Source of the DNA: Myxocyprinus asiaticus | Lineage: Eukaryota; Chordata; Actinopteri; Cypriniformes; Catostomidae | Assembly: GCF_019703515.2 (NCBI RefSeq) | Contig: NC_059388.1 | Location: 943,501-1,007,500 of the forward strand | DNA: 64,000 nucleotides | Reading direction: 5' to 3' | Program-made: the position numbers and the translations under genes | Notes under the pieces: generated by a model | The model's database searches: none | What the model saw: the letters and a program-made list of their open reading frames with translations, nothing else | What the model was told of the DNA's origin: nothing | Shown: in pieces, positions 35,601 through 49,400 of the stretch | Numbering within the stretch: position 1 is the stretch's first letter | How the letters are laid out: every line of letters begins with the position of its first letter

Positions 35601-38600
35601 ACCTTTAATTGCCATTTAAACCTGTGTGTGTCACCTTGTGTGTCTGTAACAAGGCCAAACATTCAAGGGTATTTAAACTTTTGATCAGGGCCATTTGGGT
35701 GATTTCTGTTACCATTATGATTTAAAAAGGAGCCAAACAACTATGTGATAATAAATGGCTTCATATGATCACTGTCCTTAAATAAAAGACAGTTTTTTGC
35801 ATGATCAGTCCTATTTTCCAAATCAATGCCAAAATTTCACAATTTATGCCAGGGTATGCAAACTTTTGAGCACAACTGTATATAAAGCAGAGAGAGTCTT
35901 TTTCTACCATTCCCTCAGTGAAATCTGCTGGTGGTGAAATGTTTACCTCGACCTTTGATATTAATAATGCTTTTAAAGAATTCTATATTGATCTCTATAA
36001 TTCCATGTCTTCATCTACTGACGAAGATATTAGAGATTTTGTGGAACCATTAGAACTCCCTAAACTGACAAAAAACATTCTCTTGATTCTGAGATAACCT
36101 TGGAGCTTGATGAGGTAATTAAGGCCTTGCCTAAAGGCAAGGCTTCTGGCCAGACAGCTTTGCCGCTGAATTTTTTGGATCTTATGCTACAGAACTGGCT
36201 CCACTTTTGTTAGAAGTTTATATAGAATCATTAAAGAATTGAAAGCTTCTGCCAACCATGACACAAGCCCGGATCAGTCTGATTCTTAAAAAAGACAAAG
36301 ATCCAAATGAGTGTAAGAGTTATCGCCCAATTTCCCTGATCCAGCTAGACATTAAAATATTGTAAAACATTTTGGCTAACCGATTAAGTAAAGTTATGAC
36401 ATCTCCTATACATTTAGATCAGGTGTGGTTTATTCAGGGCCTCATCTCTTCTGATAACATTAGGCGTTTCATCAATATAATGTGGTCAGTGGCGAATCAT
36501 CAGACTCCGGTCGCTGCCATCTCACTTGATGCCGAAAAGGCATTTGATATGGTAGAATGGGATTATCTTTTTAAGATTTTGGAAGTATACGGGTTCAGGA
36601 ATACCTTTATTGGATGGATTAAGTTACTTTATAGACACCCGGTAGCGGCGGTACAAACAAATGGATTAATTTCAGATTATTTTACTTTGGATAGGGGCAC
36701 CCGGCAGGGTTGCCCTCTTTCCCCATTATTGTTCTGTCAACTGTCAAGAAAGGAGGATGATTTTCCAGGGGTGATGGCAGGAGGTGTGGCGCATAAGCTT
36801 TTGCTCTATGCAGATTATATTTTATTATTCGTCTCCAACCACACTAGATCTATGCCTTGCCTCCACAGAATTATTAATTTCTTTTCTAAGTTCTCAGGTT
36901 ACAGAGGTAATTGGTCTAAATGTGAAGCTCTGGCTCTGACAGCGTACTGCCCAGTAACGGCTTTCCAGCCGGGTGCCTTCCAGTGGCCCAAACAGGGCAC
37001 TAAATATTTGGGAATTTTATTCCCGGCAAATTTGTCTGATTTAGTTAGTTAATTTTGATCCCTTAATAAAAAGGTTCTAGAGCAATGTGGGCAGGTGGGC
37101 TTCATTACATTTATCTATGATTGGGAAGGTTAATGTTATTAAAATGAATTGTATTCCAAAATGTAACTACCTGTTACAATCTCTCCCTATAGATGTCCCC
37201 CTCTCGTACTTTAAGCAATTTGATAGCATAGTGAAGTCCTTCATTTGGAATGGTAAGCGTCCTAGATTACATTTTAACAAGTTACATAGACCGATTGACA
37301 AAGCTGGGCTATGCCTTCCCAAGATTTTGATTTATTATTATGCATTCGGTCTCAGACATTTGGCTCACTGGTCGCTTCCACCTGAGAGAGCCCCTCCCTG
37401 GTTTTGTATTGAACAGGAAGTTCTTGCCCCTATTTCGCCATTGCAAAGCCTTTCTATCAAACTAATCTGAGAAGTTAAGTTACACCCCGTTATCTCACAT
37501 TTGCACTCGGTATGGACAAAAGTGTCCAGAGTGTTTAATTCAAACATTTATTTTAATGTTGCCTCAAGCATATGGCTGAACCCAAAATGATGTATTTATA
37601 AGTCCCCTTTCTGCTGGTCAGAGTGGATTGTGAGGGGGGTTGCTACACTTGGTGACCAATATGAGAGTGGAGTGTTGAGATCATTTGAAAATTTGGTTCA
37701 AAATTGATCCCAGATCTCAGTTCTATAGGTATTTACAGCTGGGCCACCTGCTTTGTTTTGTATTTGGGAGTAGCATACACCCCCCTAAAGCGGCAGATAC
37801 TCTGGGAGAGGTGATTACTGCTTTTGGAAAAGGTCATGAGGCATCAGTGTATTACTCCCTGTTAATTCAGAGTCTGGGAGACAGAGCTCTAACTTCTCTC
37901 AAGAGATTATGGGAGAAAGATTTAAACTTGGTATTGGAGGAGGGAGTGTGGGCTAGGATTCTAAAAAATGTCTAGTCTGTATCTAGAGATGCAAGGGTTC
38001 GCCTTATGCATTTCAAGATTTTAAATAGATTCTATTGGACCCCCTCTAGATTGTATAGACTTGGTCTTAAAGACACACCTACCTGCTGGCGATGGCAAGG
38101 ATGGAGACACAACCCATGTTTTTTGGGGGTGCGTTAAGATCCAAGGGTTTTGGTTGAGGGTTCAGAATTTTGTATGTGACATCTTGGGCACTCGGGTTTC
38201 GTTTTGCCCCAGACTCTGTATTTTGGGAGATGGGGCGGTAATCAATGTGGAGAATAAACATGTGGAGGATTGGGTCCTAACCTGTGTTATGGTCGCCAGA
38301 CAGGTGATTTTTAGGGGTTGGAAGTTGGTTGGAGCACCCCCGTTTCAGGAGTGGTGCTCGGAGATTGGGAGAGTGGCAGCCTTAGAGGAGGGGTCTTATA
38401 GAAGATTAGGGAATCTTGATTTGTTTGTTGGAAAATGGGGTGGATATTTAGCGTTCTTGGAGGGTTCTTGGGTGGAATAGTTGAGGTTCTGGGTGGGGTT
38501 GGGGATGGGGTGGAGGAGGAGGAGGAGGGGTGGTAGTGGGTGTTAAAAGTTGACTTTGTGTATTTATGTTTTGTTTTTCTGTGTGTTAGTAAAAATGTTA

Positions 38601-41600
38601 ATCATAAAAAAAGACAAAGGGAAAAAAATCTTTAAATAAATCCAGAGAAGAGCATGCTATGGAATAAAAAAATATCAGAATGAGTTTGAATTCAGAATTT
38701 GATAAAATGTTCATCAAAGAAGAAGTCACTTCTCTGAAAATTGGTCACATGACTTATTTATACGTATCTATATTCCTGTATACATTCTATAGGAATATAT
38801 CCAGTACATGTGTTTCCATCGTAGTTTATGTACACATCTTCTTAACTTATAAAAAGGTATCCACCTCAAGCAAGCAAGCATATAATTAATTTATTAATTG
38901 TTTTGCATTTTGGAAATTTTATTAGCATATAAGCATTGCTTATTCTTTTTTTTTCTTTTTTTTTTCTCCCCTTTTCTCCCCAATTTTGAATGCCCTATTC
39001 TCAATGCGCTCTAAGTCCTCATGGTGGTATAGTGACTCGCCTCAATCTGGGTGGCAGAGGATGTCAGTTGCCTCCATGTCTAAGACTGTCAATCATGTGG
39101 CTTGTTGAGCGTGTTACTGCGGAGATGTAGCATGTGTGGAGGCTTCAAACTATTCTCCGAGTCATCCATGCACAACTCACCATGCGCCCCACCGAGAGCG
39201 ATAACCACACATTATAGCGACCACAAGGAGGTTACCCCATGTGACTTTACCCTCCCTAGCAACCGGGCCAATTTGGTTGCTTAGGAGACCTGGCCGGAGT
39301 CACTCAGCATGCCCTGGATTCGAACTCATGACTCCAGGGGTGGTAATCAGCGTCAATATTCGCTGAGCCACCCAGGCCCCTAGCATTGCTTATTCTTATT
39401 CTTATACGTTCATCATTTTATCCTTTGCCATTTTAACGCGTACTTCGGATTTTTATGCTTTTCTACTGTTTCATCTGTGTGTATTATACCACAAGCACCC
39501 GTTTCTCTCATTTTTTATTTATTTTTTTCTCGCATTCTCGACTGCATGCATTCATTTTCTCCACTGTGTTTTACATGGATTATTGCATCAATCTCAAACA
39601 TCTGCTGATTAGGAACCACATCAATCTCAAACCCTCGCCGCTCAAGAACAACAACAACAAACAATTGTGGTAAGTCATTGCATCTACTCATGTTATTGCT
39701 TCCTGCATTGCATGCCATGTTTACTATAGCTTCTACCATCAGCAGTGAGGTGTTTACATGTGATAAATGTAAGGAATTAGACAAGCTGATGGAGATGATT
39801 AATGAGTTAGAGACACGCATCCGAACGCTAGTGGAGGTCAGTAAGAAAGAGAAGCCAGTAGATACTGTTTTGGATGCTGGTAGTACAGCGAGCAACACAC
39901 ACACATTGGTTCTGGCTTTAGAGCTCCCGCAGCAGGGCGATTGGGTGACGTCTCAGCGGCATACTCGCTCAGCAAAGCGACAACTCTCTCCCATTCCTGT
40001 TAGGGTTTCAATAGGGTTTCGATTTTCCCCACTCAGTGATGCACCCACTGAGAATCATGTTGAAAGAGCCCTTGTTATTGGTGATTCTATTGTAAGGAAC
40101 GTGGAAATAGAGACTCCAGCCACTATTGTTAAATGCATTTCGGGTGCCAGAGCGTCTGACATCAGATCAAATTTACAAATGCTGTCTAATGCTAAATGTA
40201 GATTTTCTAAAATTGCTATTCATGTCGGCACTAATGATGTCTGGCTTCGCCAGTCAGAGATCACTAGAGATAATGTTAAAGAGGTGTGTGAACTTGCAAA
40301 AATGATATCAGACACTGTAATATGCTCTGGCCCCCTCCCTGTTTGTCGTGGTGATGAGGTTTATAGTAGATTAGTGTCACTGAATGGCTGGATGTCTGAG
40401 TGGTGTCTGAAGAATAGCATAGGATTTATAGACATTTGGAAGAGTTTTTGGGGTAGACCTGCTCCATCCCTCCAGGGAAGGTGCCACTCTCCTCTCTAGT
40501 AAATTAGCTCATAGTCTTAATAATGATAGTATTTGACTAATTGGGGCATAAGTCAGGAAGCAGACAAACTGGTAAATCCGAACATCTGCTATCTGCCTTG
40601 AGACGTCACATGGGTCACATAAACTACAATAGACTGTATCACATAAACTACACATGGAGACTGTATCACCTAGATATCACATAGAGACTGTGTCTGTTCC
40701 CTTAACTATCAAACACAAAACTCTCACTAAATCATTTAGAAAAAAATGTGATTAAGGTCAAACTTGAAAAAAACAAACAAACAAAAAAATTAAGATAAAC
40801 ATCATATAAAGGTAGGGCTACTAAACATTAGATCTCTTTCTACCAAAGCACTAATTGTAAATTAAATTATTACAGATCATAGTTTGGATGTGCTCTGTTT
40901 GACTGAAACCTGGCTTAAACCGGATGAATATATTAGTTTAAATGAATCTACTCCCCCAGGTTATTGTTATAAACATAAGCCTCATCTGAAGGGTCAAGGA
41001 GGAGGTTTTGCTAAAATTTACAGTGAAGTTTTTGGTGTTACTCAGAGGACAGGGTATAAGTTTAAGTCTTTTGAACTAATAATGCTTAATATGACACTGT
41101 CAGATATAAATAAAAAATCTCTGTCATCTTTTGCCCTTGCCACAGTATATAGATCACCCAGGCCTTACTCTGGTTTCTTTGGTGAATTTGCACATTTTCT
41201 ATCAGTTCTAGTAGTTAATGTAGATAGAGCTTTAATTGTTGGTGATTTCAGCATTCACACAGATAATGAAAATGACACATTGGGATTAGCATTTATCGAT
41301 ATTCTCAACTCTCTTGGAGTCAGACAAAATGTGACAGGACCAACTCATCACCATAATCATACGCTAGATTTAATTCTGTCATATGGAGTTGATGTTGATA
41401 CTATAGAACTTCTACCGCAGAGTGATGACATCTCAATGTAACAAACTTGAAGCAGACGGAGGAGTAGAATCCATGTGCGAGTGTTTATTATATAAAACAA
41501 CAGTTTCAGGCAGATAATTCAAACAGTAATCAAAAGGCGTAATCAAAGTCCAGGCAGAGGTCGTAAACAAGGAAACAGCAATCAAAGTTAAACAAATCCA

Positions 41601-44600
41601 AAACAGTAATCCACACTCATAAATCGACAGGCAAGGTCGGTACATGAAAAGCAAACAGTGACATGGAAAATGCTTAGTAAGGCAGGATAGAAATGGAAAT
41701 ACTTCGCAATAAGTCTGAGCGTTAACGGAGCTTAAATACACATGAGTAAATGAGTAAACTTGAAACAGGTGTATGGAAGATGGCTGAAGCAAGGATTCTG
41801 GGAGATGTAGTTCATAATGTTTTAGTATTCTGGAGATAGCTCCCTCTGGTGGTTTGATGAATGGTCTGTGAGCTGAGACGTTACACTCAGATCATTACCT
41901 CATCTCTTTTTGTTGTGATCAGCTAATGTCACTCAATCTACACCACGCTATCATTCAGGTAGAACTATTCTTTTGACCACTAAAGATAGCTTCACTATTA
42001 ATCTTCCAGAATTGTCTCACATACTCAGTAAGCCAAAAAGTCTAGAAGAACTTGACGTAATAACAGAAAATATAAATACAGTCTTCTCTAGCACTCTTGA
42101 TAGTGTCTCTCCCCTTCGATTAATGAAAATGAAAGAAAAAAGCCTCATACCATAGAACAATGATCTCACTCATGCTCTCAAAAGAGCAGCTCGGAAAATG
42201 GAGCGCAAGAGGAAGAATAAAAAATTAGAGGTATTTCGCGGTGCATGGAAGGAGAGTGTCTGTATCTACAGACAGGCACTATATGCTAACAGGTCAGCAT
42301 ATTTGAGAAAACTCATAGAAAATAACCACTTCAATCCTAGGTGTTTTTTCAGTACTGTGGCTAAATTGGTTAGGAATAAAGCATCGACTGAACCAGATAT
42401 TCCGTCACAGCACAATAATAATGACTTCATAAATTTCTTTACTGATAAAATGTAAATAATCAGAAATAAAATTGGAACTATACAATCAACTGTCACAGCA
42501 CCTCAGAAAACAGTGTCGCATAATTTTACTTCAATCCTTCGCTGTCATAGTTCATGAAGAGCTAACAAAATTTATCAAAAAATCAAAAGCCACAACATGT
42601 ATGTTAGATCCAATACCAACTAAGCTCTTAAAGAGGTATTCCCAGTAATCTCAGAACCTTTTCTTAATATTATTAACTCCTCGCTATCGTTAGGACATGT
42701 CCCAAGAAACTTTAAAATGGCAGTTATCGAACCATGTATTAAGAGGCCACAGCTTGATCCTAGAGAATTGGCTAATTGCAGACCGATTTCAAATCTACCA
42801 TTTATGTCGAAAATACTAGAAAAGGTAGTGTCCTCCCAACTATGTTCAATTCTACAGAGAAAAGGAATATATGAAGAAATTCATTCAGGATTTAGGCCCC
42901 ATCACAGTACAGAGATTGCACTTATCAGAGTTACAAATGACTTGCTCTTATCATCTGATCATGGCTGCATTATCTTATAGTGCTTTTAGATCTTAGTGCT
43001 GCCTTCCACACGATAGATCACGACATTCTCTTGAATAAGCTGGAGAATTATGTTGGCATTAGTGGACTTGCATTAGCATGGCTTAGGTCCTATTTAGCAG
43101 ACTGCTACCACTTTGTATGTCTAAACAAGGAATTGTCAAATCAAACAAAAGTTAAGTATGGAGTGCCACAGGGATCAGTTTTAGGACCTCTGCTTTTCTC
43201 CTTATACATGCTTCCCCTGGGAGATATTATCAGGAATCATGGAATAAGTTTCCACTGTTATGCCAACAATACCCAACTTTATATTTCTTCTAAACCCAAT
43301 GAAAATTCATAATTCTCCAAATTTTATTGAGTGTATCAATAAAATCAAAGATTGGATGGCTGGTGTAGCTCAGTGAGTAAAGACGCTGACTACCACCCCT
43401 GGAGTCGTGAGTGAATCCAGCCAGGTCTCCTAAGCAACCAAATTGGCCCAGTTGCTAGGGAGGGTAGAGTCACATGGGGTAACCTCCTCGTGGTGGCTAT
43501 AATTTGGTTCGCTCTTGGTGGGGCACGTGGTGAGTTGTGCGTGGATGCCGCAGAGAATAGCGTGAAGCCTCCACATGCGACTCCACAATGTCTTCGCGGT
43601 AATGCGCTCAACAAGCCACGTGATAAGATGCGCAGATTGACAGTCTCAGAAGCGGAGGCAACTGAGATTCGTCCTCCACCACCCGGATTGAGGCGAGTCA
43701 CTACGCCACCACGAGGACAGAGCGCATTGGGAATTGGGCATTCCAAATTGGGGAGAAAAAGGGGGGAAATAAAAAAGATTGGATGGTCAGAAATTTCCTT
43801 CTACTCAATTCCGACAAATCATAGATACTAATGATTGGACCAAAAACTTCTAAAAATAAGCAGCTAAAATATAATTTGACTCTCAATGGATGTACTGTTA
43901 CGTCATATTCTACAGCAAAGAACTTAGGTGTTATATCTGATACCAATCTGTCCTTTGAAAATCAAATTTCCAATGTTTGTAGAACAGCATTCTTCCACCT
44001 TAGAAATATTGCTAAATTACAACACATTCTCTCTGTTGCTGATGCCGAAAAACTAATTCATGTGTTCATGACCTCAAGACTAGATTATTGTAATGCATTA
44101 CTGGGAGGATGTCCAACAAGTTCAGTAAATAAACTTCAAATGGTTCAAAATGCAGCTGCCAGAGTGCTGACTAGAATCAAGAAATATGACCATATTAGCC
44201 CCATTCTATCGTTGTTACATTGGCTACCTGTTAAATTTTGTACTTGTCTACTGTTGCTCCACAGTACTTAAGTGACCTTCTGACATGCTATATTCCGTCA
44301 CGTTCATTACGATCACAAAACTCTGGCTTGTTTTTTGTTTTGTTTTTCTCCCCTTTTCTCCCCAATATGGAATGCCCAATTCCCAGTGCACTCGTGGTGG
44401 CATAGTGACTCACCTCAATCCGGGTGGCAGAGGACGATTCTCAGTTGCCTCTCTGTCTGAGACCATCAATCCGTGCATCTTATCATGTGGCTTGTTGAGT
44501 GTGTTACTGCGGAGACCTTGCGCATGTGGAGGCTTCATGGCAATTCTCCACAGCATCCACGCACGACTCCCCACGCGCCCCACCGAGAGCGAGAACCATA

Positions 44601-46368
44601 TTATGGTGACCACGAGGAGGTTAACACAACATGACTACCACCCTAGCAACCATGACTTGCACTGCACATACTAATATTGGCATTATATTCATGTTGTTTA
44701 GCCAGAGGGGAACTGGGTCCCACAGTGAGTCTGGTTTCTCCCAAGGTTATTTTTCTCCATTAACCAACATATTATACAGTTTTGTGTTCCTTGCCACAGT
44801 CGCCTTCAGCTTGCTCACAGGGGTTCTAAATACAACTATTATTTAATATTTTAATTTCTATACACAATTTACAATCATATTTAATAAAACTACACAATGA
44901 TCTTTATATAAGACTTTATAGATATTACAGGTTGATTTTTTGTTAATGCATGATTTCCTGTAAAGCTGCTTTGAAACGATGTGTGAAAAGCGCTATACAA
45001 ATAATGACTTGACTCTGGATCAGCGGCTGCGAGCAGTGTACCACGTGGTTTGTGTACACAAACAAAATGTCTTAATTTTTTTAAATATTCAACAGTTTGT
45101 TTTATAATAAACAAGTAATGTGATTTGTGAAACATACTGTTTTTATGACATTTTGGTAGCATTAAAAATTATTCCATTCAAGTTGTATCAACATCTGCAT
45201 ATGCAGTAGGCTGTACGCAGTACTACACACCGTGGATCAACTCAAAATAAGCCTGCACTGAGATGACTTAAGTGAAAAATATTCATTTATTCATCAGACT
45301 TATTCCTTGAACATGTTAGTTTGGTGTTCCCCACTGAATTCTATCCTGACTTCTGAAAAACATCTCAAGTTGACTCTGGCATTGTTGATGGGCACCGCAT
45401 ATGATGACATTTGATGCAGGTTCAGATGTTGAACTTTGATGCATTTGGTAAGACAGTAGTTATTCTTCATTATTCATGTTGGCTGCCATGTTGATGGAAA
45501 AACAAATCATGCATATTCCTGTTATTGAGTCTATATTATATAAATATGATGTGAAGACTGACTCATTGTATACTCTAAATATGTGTTTGTTTAGTATGTT
45601 GTTTTGACAAGATTGTTGTACAGTATCTAGCATGACCTGTAATGTCTCTTGTATGCAATGCATGGCTTATTTGTACGGAATGCATAGCATAGCAGAAGAG
45701 AGAGTGGCGGTGAGAAAAAAAGTAAAGCAAAAATAACGCAAAAGTAACGTAATGCTTCCCATAAAAAGTAACTTTTTAATTAAGTTATTTTTAAGGAGTA
45801 ATGCAATATTCTAACAATTTACTTTTAAAAGTAACCCAACACTGTATGTAAAGTTAGTGAGATCACTCTGAACACTAGTGACGCAGTGAACATTGGAGGA
45901 CACTCTCCCATCTTAAACTTGTGGAACACAAATAAAACTGACAAAGCACATTTTATTTTATATTTTATTTTATTTTTGTTGTTTAAATTTTTTGTCTAGA
46001 GCGGTCTGGGGGCCATGTTTTCTAGTCACTTTGGAAGAGACATTTGGAAATTTTCTACTGTATAGCATTAATGTAACTATGGTTTACAAAGCATTTCTAA
46101 AGAGACACATTTACATGACACAGCTCTATTGAAGTTTCTCAAAGTTACCTTTAAAAAAAAAATTGTCTGTTTTTCTCTAAGATGCTTGCCTTGGTGGTAA
46201 TGACAGCAGTGTTCTTTAATATTTAAAATTACAATTGTTACATACAATAAATACCAAATTTATTGAAAATGAAAAATGGAAAAGTTATTAGACTATATAT
46301 TTTTCTTAACTAAAATTTTTTTCTTTAAAATCATACTGGGTGACATAAAGTTTCCCTAACTGAAGAAT

Positions 46369-46428
<60 letters not shown>

Positions 46429-49400
46429 CTTTCTAATATGCCAGAGCTATGCAATCCATGAGAAAAGGAAAGGTGTGGATGGCAGAATGTCTAAAAATCT
46501 GTATTTGCAAACACAATCACTTTGCCCTTTGCTGTTTTAAGAATGTTCTCCATATGGTATTGTGAGATAACTGGACGAGAAACATTTGAGGTTGAAGATC
46601 ACATTCAGGTAACCTCTTCTAATGAAAGTTTTTTAGGTGAATACAGAAATCAAGAGCTTCTGTCTGTCAGTATGCCTTAGTATATATTTATATTTTAATA
46701 TTTGTAAATACTTTAAGATGAATAAATCTCAAAATATTATTCTAAATCAGATTTTTTTTTTTTTATGTATGTTTAAGTTTGCCTACATACATTTTACGTT
46801 TCATTTTTATTAATAATTTAATGTTTGGCTTTCATATTTTGTTATATAAAAAGATTCAGACATTTTGAACAGTGACTTAAATGTACAAATATTTTATGTT
46901 ATATAACTGTTATCACTGTAATCAGACTGACCCTCTAATGAGAGCTAACAAGTCTTTGTATACATTAGAACAAAAGAACAATGAGCAGGAAGGGAGTGGG
47001 CTGGAAGAACTGACCTGCAGTCAAGCTTCTGTTTTGGAGTGGAGCCCAGACATATACATACACACACCGCATTAACAACACAGATCAAGCTTTCCTCATA
47101 TTCACACAAGAACTTGGACTTGAATAGCACATATAAGGCTAGATTTATATAATCTACAGTATAAGTTTTTACATTTGTATACACTTGAAATCATCAGTTT
47201 TTTCTCTGCTTTTGATGTCAAAATGTAAACAGCCATGTGTAAAACACTTGCGCACATTGCATAAGTCGCTAAGAATGCCGGTTAAGGTGTTAACATGCAA
47301 GACAAAATCAGGGTAATTGACAAAAATGTACGTGTTCCAATCATTTAAGCCATTTATGACTGATAAAGGAAAGCCGTTTAAGGCATTTACATGACACATT
47401 GAGGCTGTTTACATGCACACCAATATGCTGATAACTCCCAAAAATCAGCATATTTAAAAAAATCAGACAATGCAAGAAATCTGCGTTTACATGAGATTTG
47501 AAATAATTGAGTTATTCTCTGCTTTTGGCTTTACACTGTAAAGAGGCATGCACACAACCCTTGCGAACATTGGATAAGCCGGTAAGAACGACGTTTAAGG
47601 TGTTTACGTGCAACGCATAATCGGTGTAAAGGCCAAATATCTACCCGTGTTGATCAATTTATTCTTATGCGTTTATGACCTTACAATGTTAAAGGAACGC
47701 CATTTAATACGCTTATATGACTACACATGTTCCCTTATGAAAATCAAGAGTTCATGGCAAATTTGCCACACACTTGCCGCAAATTCGGCACTGATAATTT
47801 TCACATGCAAATGAGCTTTGCAGCAAACTTGCGGCAAATTCTCCATTGTTGCCAAAGGTTTGCCGGAGGTTCACCACTACCGGCAAAGAGCTGCAAACTT
47901 CTGCCAAATTTTGCAGCGAATTAAAAGCTCATTTGGATGTGAAAATAACGAGCAACAAATTTTCAGCAAGTTTGCAGCTAGTTTAGATTTTTTGTAAGGG
48001 TTGTCGGCTTATTCAGCATAATCGGTGTAAGAACATGTATGTGAATGTGCTTATTGTCCGCTTATTAAGCAATGTAACTATCTTTTTGGCATCCAATCCC
48101 TTCCAAAAAGTCTAAACTTGCCAAAACTTGCCTCAAATTTGCCGCAAATTATCATTGCAAATGTTTGCAGCTCCTCACTGGTAGTGGTGAACCTCCGGCA
48201 AACCTTTGGGAACAATGGACAATTTGTTGCAAGTTTTCCGCAAAGCTCATTTGCATGTCAAAATTATCAGTGGTTGCGGCAAATTTGCCATGAACTCTCA
48301 ATTTTTGTAAAGGATGGCAGACGGGGGAGCTTTGAAAAGTCTTATTTTTGCAATTCTATTTGTTGATGCTAATGGTGCAAAAATCATGCACTGGATCTTT
48401 AAGATGTTCATTAACTGTCTTTTGCAAATTGCCTTTACAAAAATCTAGAGTTCATGGCAAATTTTCCGCAAACTCACCACTGATTATTTTCAAATGCAAA
48501 TGAGCTCTGCAGCAAATTGTCCATTGTTGTCAAAGGTTTGCTGCAAGTTCACCACTACCGGTGAAGAGCTGCAAACTTCTCGCAAACATTTGCGGTGAAT
48601 TACAAGCTCATTTGCATGTGAAAATTATGAGTGGCAAATTTGTGGCAAGTTTGCAGCTAGTTTTCCAGAACTCTAGATTTTTTGGAAGGGTGAGAAAACA
48701 TTATGAATAAATTGTCTTATCACAGTTTAAACACATACGCTTCAGCCTTCAAATTCCAAAAGCAACAATATTCTACTTTATCTGAAGAAAATATGAGTGA
48801 TTCTTGCCCATGCAAAACTCTCCACCACAATGCTGGGGTGTTAGGTTGTCAGGTTGATGCTATGCTGTTGCTATTGTTCTGGGAGATTGTTGCCAGTTGC
48901 AATGAGGTTTTCCACACGGTTGCTACGTGGTTACGTAATAGCCAAAGTCAAAAGAGTCCATCCAAGTCTTTTTAACATTCTGGTCCCTAGATGTGGCTCA
49001 AGTCTGTGAAATCGTTTTGCCTATTTTATTGTCCGTCAGGCAAAAACTGGACTGATCACTTAGTTCTAATCCTTTGCACCACAAGTGCAACGTTCTATCA
49101 GTTGAGCTACCGCACAATTTAATCGTGCACAAACAAGCTTGTAAATATAGCTGGTTATTTAAAGCAAACAAGTATTGGGAAGAAGTTAACTAAAAGTAGC
49201 GATGCTACTAACTTCACTACATTTTTCATAGCGTAACAGCATCTCAGATATTTTCACTATATTTTCTTCTTTATATTTAGCGTTGAGAACTATTTTTTAT
49301 TTATTTTTTTCATTTTAGTGAGTTGCTTCTTTCAGATGTTATAAATGAATTAGTTCACATAAATAATTCACTTGAGCCCCACGCAGCCTTAAAGGGACTT

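Larger units (their letters stand above)
32575..38605 (+). mobile_element. Near full-length L1-type LINE (copy A), dead
   Basis: The order is 5' UTR, ORF1, a repeat-rich spacer, ORF2 endonuclease, reverse transcriptase, cysteine-histidine C-terminus, then a 3' end taaaaatgttaatca with an A-rich tail. It shares its 3' half with the minus-strand copy at 54,886-58,262. It is interrupted by a Tc1 fragment at 35,119-35,879, where about 420 bp of L1 present in the other copy is missing. The insertion begins about 80 bp upstream of the FN3-3 acceptor. The family looks like the Tx1/Swimmer side of L1. Confidence 0.85.
39500..45012 (+). mobile_element. L2/CR1-clade LINE, nearly full length, dead
   Basis: It has an esterase-bearing ORF1, an endonuclease, a reverse transcriptase and a 3' UTR ending ctgtaaagctgctttgaaac and aaaagcgctatacaaataa, typical of fish L2. 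Three insertions split it: a solo LTR (41,437-41,885) and two SINEs (43,360-43,773 and 44,331-44,651). The 5' boundary is approximate. Confidence 0.8.

Noticed and set aside
39515..39904. 129-codon minus-strand frame
   Set aside because: Antisense to the L2 5' region and ORF1 start; no homology recognised.
43366..43430. tRNA gene
   Set aside because: The tRNA-like sequence is the head of a SINE with target duplications and a shared body. The B box is damaged and no cloverleaf is convincing.
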